DNA from: Bryobacterales bacterium
GTDB lineage: Bacteria > Acidobacteriota > Terriglobia > Bryobacterales > Bryobacteraceae
Assembly (NCBI GenBank): GCA_003132865.1
Contig: PKYZ01000479.1
Coordinates: 1 to 9,909, forward strand
Length of the DNA: 9,909 bases
Direction: 5' to 3'
Below, in pieces: positions 6,286 through 9,909 of the stretch (positions within the stretch are counted from its first letter, which is position 1; each line of letters opens with the position of its first letter). A program made the translations under genes and the position numbers. The notes beneath the pieces were generated by a model. It saw only the letters and a list, made by a program, of their open reading frames with translations. It was not told the DNA's origin and did not search any database.

Positions 6286-6568
6286 CCAGCCAGAGCGCCG
6301 TCGATACTTCCCAGAATGCTTCGGGCCAGCGTCGGGCCACTTTCCAGAAAGAAGACGGTTTCACCAGCCCGCGGCGGATCGCGTCCAGGCATAATTCTGA
6401 ACGCTACCGACTAATCGCTACCAAACTTCCCGGACCGCCGTGCCTCGGGAGCCTGGCGAATGACGACGCCTACAAGCCGCCGACTTTGCGCTCATGTGCA
6501 TTCCGGGAACGGCGTTTACCGGGCCCGTCCTCACGAATAGCGGTGCTCCGCGTTAGACTACAGGCAGC
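6286..6568. other. Spacer with a probable unidentified gene scrap
   Basis: On the minus strand, 6403-6290 reads LDAIRRGLVKPSSFWKVARR then WPEAFWEVSTALWLD without a start codon, closed upstream by TAG at 6406-6404. The Trp-rich, well-ordered sequence looks like protein debris, but I cannot name the family. It meets the ThuA fragment at about 6286 in a different frame. The rest up to 6568 holds no recognised gene. It must contain the promoter of the plus-strand secreted-protein start at 6569, where TAGACT (6554-6559) is a possible -10 without a good -35. Confidence 0.35.
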
Positions 6569-6775
6569 ATGCTACAGCCGGTGCGGAAAAGGCGCGGAAT
6601 CACTCTCTGCATGCTATTGGCCGGAGTGGCGAGTGCGGCGCTTCCCGAACCGCCCAAACAGCACGAGCCATGGACTCCTCCGTCCGGGCACGGAATTCCC
6701 GATTACGTGGTGAAGGTCAGCACCGCTCTATTCGACGCCGGACTTGCCGATCCTAAGGTTCTGCGGAGGTTTTAG
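6569..6775 (+). CDS. N-terminal stub of a secreted protein
   Basis: 68 residues. The signal peptide is clear: basic start MLQPVRKRRG, hydrophobic ITLCMLLAGVASAA, cleavage near ASA-ALPEPP. The mature start PPKQHEPWTPPSG then IPDYVVKVSTALFDAGLADP resembles the beginning of longer exported acidobacterial proteins. After ADP the sequence ends abruptly in KVLRRF and TAG. The stop overlaps, tail to tail, the stop of the minus-strand 54-residue gene (6772-6774). I judge it the 5' end of a longer gene whose body was removed, with the joint near 6750. A genuine short secreted peptide is possible. Only a weak AGGC precedes the ATG. Confidence 0.45.
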   Translation: MLQPVRKRRGITLCMLLAGVASAALPEPPKQHEPWTPPSGHGIPDYVVKVSTALFDAGLADPKVLRRF

Positions 6776-6936
6776 TGGCTGTCACCGTCGTGGTCTACAT
6801 CTAGGCTGGCCTGGGCTTGCGGGCTCAGTTTTACCGTATCTTGCGGCAGTGCAGTGCCCTGAGCCGCAGGCGCGCTCTTTGGCGCGGTCGGCGACGCCGA
6901 GAAAACGCCGGCGGAGGAAACGGGTTGAATGGTCAT
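6772..6936 (-). CDS. 54-residue protein with Asp-rich DxDxDG tail
   Basis: The gene reads MTIQPVSSAGVFSASPTAPK, then SAPAAQGTALPQDTVKLSPQ, then AQASLDVDHDGDSH and TAA. The start is well supported: AAGGAG lies ten bases upstream (6947-6952), and TAG directly precedes the ATG in frame, so no longer form is possible. The protein has no signal peptide or membrane segment. Its middle is Ala/Pro/Ser-rich and probably disordered. The DTVKLSPQAQA segment is helix-prone, and the end DVDHDGD has the D-x-D-x-D-G spacing of the first half of an EF-hand or dockerin calcium loop. I cannot name the family or role. Its stop overlaps the end of the truncated secreted-protein gene on the other strand. It lies 40 bases after the thioesterase remnant on the same strand. 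Confidence 0.6.
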   Translation of the reverse strand: MTIQPVSSAGVFSASPTAPKSAPAAQGTALPQDTVKLSPQAQASLDVDHDGDSH

Positions 6937-6976
6937 CTATTAACAACTCCTTCATACCCTTATCGGCCTGAAAGTG

Positions 6977-7117
6977 TCATTTTTCTTGCCCGCGATATCG
7001 CAGTTCCCGCTGCGCCCTGATCAACGAGAGCATTTCCGCCCGGCTACCTTCCAAAAAGAAATGGCCACCCACCAGCTCATGGAGCCTAAAACGACCGACA
7101 GTCTCCGCGCGGACCAT
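6977..7117 (-). pseudogene. C-terminal tail of a type II thioesterase
   Basis: Reading backwards from 7117: MVRAETVGRFRLHELVGGHF then FLEGSRAEMLSLIRAQ and a basic tail to TGA (6979-6977). The pattern AET-x-GRF-x-L-x-x-(L/P)xGGHFFL-x-x-x-R-x-x-(M/L)L is the last segment of alpha/beta-hydrolase type II thioesterases (PF00975; SrfAD/GrsT type), in which the His of GGHFF completes the Ser-Asp-His triad. These enzymes clear misloaded carrier proteins of NRPS and PKS lines. The nucleophile GHSMG region and the Asp, about 180 residues in all, are absent. Upstream the frame becomes unrelated and meets TAG. So only about 46 of roughly 240 residues survive. The internal ATG at 7117 is probably fortuitous. 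Confidence 0.65.
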
Positions 7118-7362
7118 GCCTCGCTGCGCCAAGTTGCGCGATTGTGGACGACTGACCGGGACGATTCTGAGGATCTACAGTTCCCACTGTTCTGAAGACG
7201 TCCGTAAGGGTGGGCGACCGGCCGTGATCTGCGGACCACGGAACGATCCTACACGGATGCCTCTGAGGCTCCTACAAGCATGCTGTCCGAACTTTTACAA
7301 CTCGTAGCGTCCGCCGCGATAGCGGGCCTCGTTGCGTGCTGGGCATGCTCAGAATGAGCCAA
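7118..7362. other. Spacer downstream of the barrel protein gene, no gene seen
   Basis: This holds the 3' flank of the large minus-strand gene and the lost body of the thioesterase. Minor structures are a 13-base hairpin GCTCA-TTC-TGAGC on the minus strand just after the stop (no T tract) and an 11-bp near-palindrome GCCTCTGAGGC at 7259-7269. No confident terminator or promoter. Confidence 0.4.
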
Positions 7363-9909
7363 TCACCAGTTGAACGCGATGAAGGGCTCGATGCGCTTGT
7401 TGCCGTAATCGATCCGGTAAGCGTAACGCACGCCCACACGAAACGGTTGGGGGAAGTGGAGGAAGTTCAGGTCGAAGACGGCCTCCGCACCGGAGGAGCG
7501 GTACAGTTGGTTGCCGACCTTTCCGTAATCGTAGAACAGATTTCCGGAGATGCGCTTGATGTAGGCCGCCTGCAGAATCGACAGGTCGGGATAGAGCAGC
7601 GGCATTTCGTACGTGGCGGAATACTTGGTGAGGTCGGTGCCGGCAAAAGCGTGGTAGCCGCGAGGAAAAAGGATTTCGCTGGGAAAAACGTAGCTTCCGT
7701 GCTGTCGTTCGTACCCGTCCTCCAGGATCAGGGCATGGTGCGGAGCCAGGCCGGGAACGGCGAAACGCCCGTCTGCGGCTAGGAAGTTGCCAGTGTAATG
7801 GCCGCCGAAGGGCGTCTGAGTATAGTTGAGGCGGATGGTCTGCGCCCACAACGGAGCCATATCGCGGGCGCTACGCTGGCGCTGACGCGAGAAGTTTAGT
7901 CCGTAGCCGACGGGGATGAGTCCTCCGCCTTGCAGGCTGATGTCTTCTACGTGCGCGCCCAAACTGAGGCCGGTTACATAGGACCCACGCGACAAATTGA
8001 AGGGAAGGTAGAATCCGGCGGTGGCGGTGCGTTCCGTGAAACTCTCCGTGTGATCCACAAACTGGAGTCTGCGGTTCATGTCGCTGAATCCCATGTATAG
8101 CACCGGAAAGAACCGGGCGTAACTCACGTTGGCGGCGAATCCGGCCGCTTGTTCGTTCGAATTGTAGATCACCGAGTCGCTGGCCCTGATCAACTCCATC
8201 TTGTCGGTGGACTGAATGCCGAAGCCGAGGTGCGGCGGACCCGAGGTGAACCCCCAGGAGTGCACGTCAAAAAGGTGCACAGCCGGGTTGTAGTGTCGCA
8301 CCGGATATGTGGTGCTGGGAATCTCGCTGCTGTAATCGTGAACCTGAGGGTGGTAACCGATCCCGGTGAAAGGGGAGTCTTCGACGCGCGTCCAGGTGGC
8401 TGGGTCGAGCGGCAATTCAACCACGTTGTAACCGCTGGCGGTGAAGTCGCTATAAATCAGCTTCGTGACGTCGGGCGAGACGCTGGGGAAGTCGGCTCCG
8501 ATTTTGGAAGAGGTCACGCGATAGCGGCGGCCTTCGGAAATCTGCACGGCGTATATGTCGACAGTACCGTTGGGCGATGACCTGTACAACACATAGTCGC
8601 CGAAGAAAACGGGGTTTGCCAGTTCCTCGTTGGTTGGCGGGATCAGGTCGGTGAACTTGCCCGATTCAAGGTCAGCCAGCGTCAGCGCGCGGCCGGCGCT
8701 GCCTTGAGTAACCATGGCGATGAAGTTACCGTCGGGGGACCATGTGGGCGAGTAGATCATGGCATTACCCGGCGAGGGCAGCCGCTGCAGGACGGCACCC
8801 GTAGAGGCGTTGAGGATCACCAACGAGCAGGTGCGGTCGGGCAGAAATTCCACTACGGCGACATGGGCCGCGTCCGGAGAGAGTGCCGGATTCATGAACC
8901 GCGTCTTGTGCGTGAGGTGACGCGTGTGGCCGGCGGCCAGGTCGCGAATGAAAATCTCGGAATAGCCGCGCAGCCAGCGCATGTCGGGAACATATTCGTC
9001 CCAAACGATCAGCCCTTTGACGACTGACGTGCGATTGGAGGCCGTGACAGTCGGTGAGAACCGGAACAGTCTCTGCTCGCGGCCATCCGGTTGAATGCGC
9101 ACCACCTCCGCAGGGAAAGTGTCCATGCCGACCTTCTGCGCCAGCACGCTGCCATCGGTTTCGAACACGGGCTGATAGTAGCCGGTGAAAATGCTCTTGG
9201 TGCCAGTGTTGACGATGGCCGGCTTGCTGTAGTGCGCTTCAGCCGTCTGACTCTTCCACAACTCGCCCAGTTCCGACATGGTATCGGTGTAGTTGGTGGC
9301 GGCGCTGCGGCCAGTAACGCTTTTCATGGCGCCCGACAGCGCGAACGGCTGGAAGGACCGGTTGGAGGTTCGTCTCAATATCTCCTTCCAAGTGTCGGGG
9401 CCGTTTGTGCGGCTGACGTGGCTCACCAGGAACGACCCCAGTTCTTCCTGGCTCGGCACGCCGTCCTTGAACGAGCCATGCATCGCCTTCATGTAAGAGA
9501 AGTGCTCACCGGAGAGCAGCATGGCGCGGGTCATCATTTCCGAAGAAGCATACTGGACGGCGCTGCCGCGCATCGTCGTGGCCTGGGCCACCGCCGCGTC
9601 GCCCTGGATCCACCAGTCAGGCAGCGACAACCCGACGGCGGCTACCAGTCCAGCCTCGCCTAAGAAAATGGAGGCCACCTTGCCGAAGCCGTGTCTCATC
9701 TTGGCAATCTGGACCAGGTGGCGGGCTTCTGTTACGGTGAGCGTGGTGATCCAATCGTTAGTTCCCCAGAAGTCTTGCTGCGGCATCATGCTGAATGTGG
9801 ACAGGTGGGGGAACAGCGGCGCCGAACCTATGTCGAGGCGGGTGATGTTCTCATTCGCCAAAATGACCACGGTGTGGCGCGGCAGAGAGGCTCCCAGCGA
9901 GTTGGCCAG
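7363..9909 (-). CDS. Pseudo-peptidase/TolB-propeller/outer-membrane barrel protein (5' end outside window)
   Basis: 848 residues are visible. The frame stays open to the right edge, so the true start, signal peptide and perhaps ~90 residues lie outside. Numbering from the edge, residues ~1-220 resemble the gluzincin-like domain of acidobacterial and Bacteroidota envelope proteins. The metal motif HExxH reads TEARH (60-64) and the partner W-x-x-EGDA reads WIQGDA (100-105), so two of the three expected zinc ligands are replaced and catalysis is unlikely. Residues ~320-505 carry TolB-like PD40 blades (NPALSPDAAHVAVV, PTWSPDGNFIAMV, FPSVSPDVTKLIYSD). Residues ~540-848 are beta-barrel-like with alternating aromatics, an Omp85-type end (FYDYGKVGNQ; FRVGVRYAYRIDYGNK) and a C-terminal aromatic FNW. 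It is probably in the outer membrane with the propeller and pseudo-peptidase in the periplasm or at the surface. The internal GTG at 9870 is not a likely start. Confidence 0.85.
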   Translation of the reverse strand: MANSLGASLPRHTVVILANENITRLDIGSAPLFPHLSTFSMMPQQDFWGTNDWITTLTVTEARHLVQIAKMRHGFGKVASIFLGEAGLVAAVGLSLPDWWIQGDAAVAQATTMRGSAVQYASSEMMTRAMLLSGEHFSYMKAMHGSFKDGVPSQEELGSFLVSHVSRTNGPDTWKEILRRTSNRSFQPFALSGAMKSVTGRSAATNYTDTMSELGELWKSQTAEAHYSKPAIVNTGTKSIFTGYYQPVFETDGSVLAQKVGMDTFPAEVVRIQPDGREQRLFRFSPTVTASNRTSVVKGLIVWDEYVPDMRWLRGYSEIFIRDLAAGHTRHLTHKTRFMNPALSPDAAHVAVVEFLPDRTCSLVILNASTGAVLQRLPSPGNAMIYSPTWSPDGNFIAMVTQGSAGRALTLADLESGKFTDLIPPTNEELANPVFFGDYVLYRSSPNGTVDIYAVQISEGRRYRVTSSKIGADFPSVSPDVTKLIYSDFTASGYNVVELPLDPATWTRVEDSPFTGIGYHPQVHDYSSEIPSTTYPVRHYNPAVHLFDVHSWGFTSGPPHLGFGIQSTDKMELIRASDSVIYNSNEQAAGFAANVSYARFFPVLYMGFSDMNRRLQFVDHTESFTERTATAGFYLPFNLSRGSYVTGLSLGAHVEDISLQGGGLIPVGYGLNFSRQRQRSARDMAPLWAQTIRLNYTQTPFGGHYTGNFLAADGRFAVPGLAPHHALILEDGYERQHGSYVFPSEILFPRGYHAFAGTDLTKYSATYEMPLLYPDLSILQAAYIKRISGNLFYDYGKVGNQLYRSSGAEAVFDLNFLHFPQPFRVGVRYAYRIDYGNKRIEPFIAFNW

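Noticed and set aside
6974..7195. Plus-strand 73-codon frame
   Set aside because: It lies opposite the thioesterase tail, whose minus-strand reading gives a recognisable GGHFFL motif.
9091..9663. Plus-strand open frame of 190 codons opposite the barrel protein gene
   Set aside because: Antisense shadow of a strong coding frame, His/Arg/Ala-rich with no recognisable domain.
9868..9870. GTG at 9870 as the start of the barrel protein
   Set aside because: The frame stays open to the window edge and the upstream 13 codons continue the same domain pattern, so the real start is outside the window.

Overview
The window reads as chromosomal DNA of an Acidobacteriota member, most likely the Solibacter/Bryobacter branch. 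The evidence is a secreted protein with SBBP propeller repeats and the Solibacter-type C-terminal domain (TIGR03437 type), a PadR regulator directly followed by the stump of an acidobacterial ADOP/MacB-like permease, and a small family of short MKAISRR-type proteins. Base composition is GC-rich throughout. I recognise no tRNA, rRNA, CRISPR array or complete insertion sequence.

Layout. The left edge (1-355, minus) is the start of a secreted sugar-hydrolase-like (DUF1080/LamG fold) protein cut by the window end. After a 340-base spacer comes an intact 763-residue secreted protein (698-2989, minus) with seven SBBP repeats and a Solibacter C-terminal domain. It starts at GTG behind a perfect AGGAGGT, and a TTGACA promoter box is abutted by a two-copy 13-bp tandem repeat. 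The divergent PadR gene (3391-3747, plus) has its own promoter. There, two near-identical 13-bp dyads (GTAGAC-NN-ACTAC) cover the -35 and -10 boxes and two 14-bp tandem repeats abut the -35. It looks like an autoregulated, almost leaderless gene.

From about 3750 to 7360 the DNA is mostly gene debris: an ADOP permease reduced to its first ~22 codons fused to a mid-protein segment; a long stretch with no recognisable gene; a doubtful 109-residue ORF; a minus-strand trio joined by GTGA stop/start overlaps (first member lacks its 5' end, second intact, third frameshifted); a ThuA-like protein without its N-terminal part; the N-terminus only of a secreted protein; and the C-terminal tail of a type II thioesterase with its active-site histidine motif. 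Inside this zone one very small gene (6772-6936, minus, 54 aa, ending in an Asp-rich DxDxDG motif) looks intact, with a good ribosome binding site and a stop codon directly before its ATG.

The right third (7363-9909, minus, open at the window edge) encodes a large envelope protein: a gluzincin-like peptidase domain whose HExxH and EG(D)A motifs are degraded (TEARH and WIQGD), then a TolB-like PD40 propeller, then an Omp85-like outer-membrane beta barrel.

The genes do not form one pathway. Intact cell-surface genes flank a decaying segment in which a regulator survived while its permease target was lost. I did not find a convincing new multi-gene defence or biosynthetic system. The most original signals are the PadR operator/promoter design, the three-gene GTGA chain, the unannotated 54-aa gene and the pseudo-peptidase.
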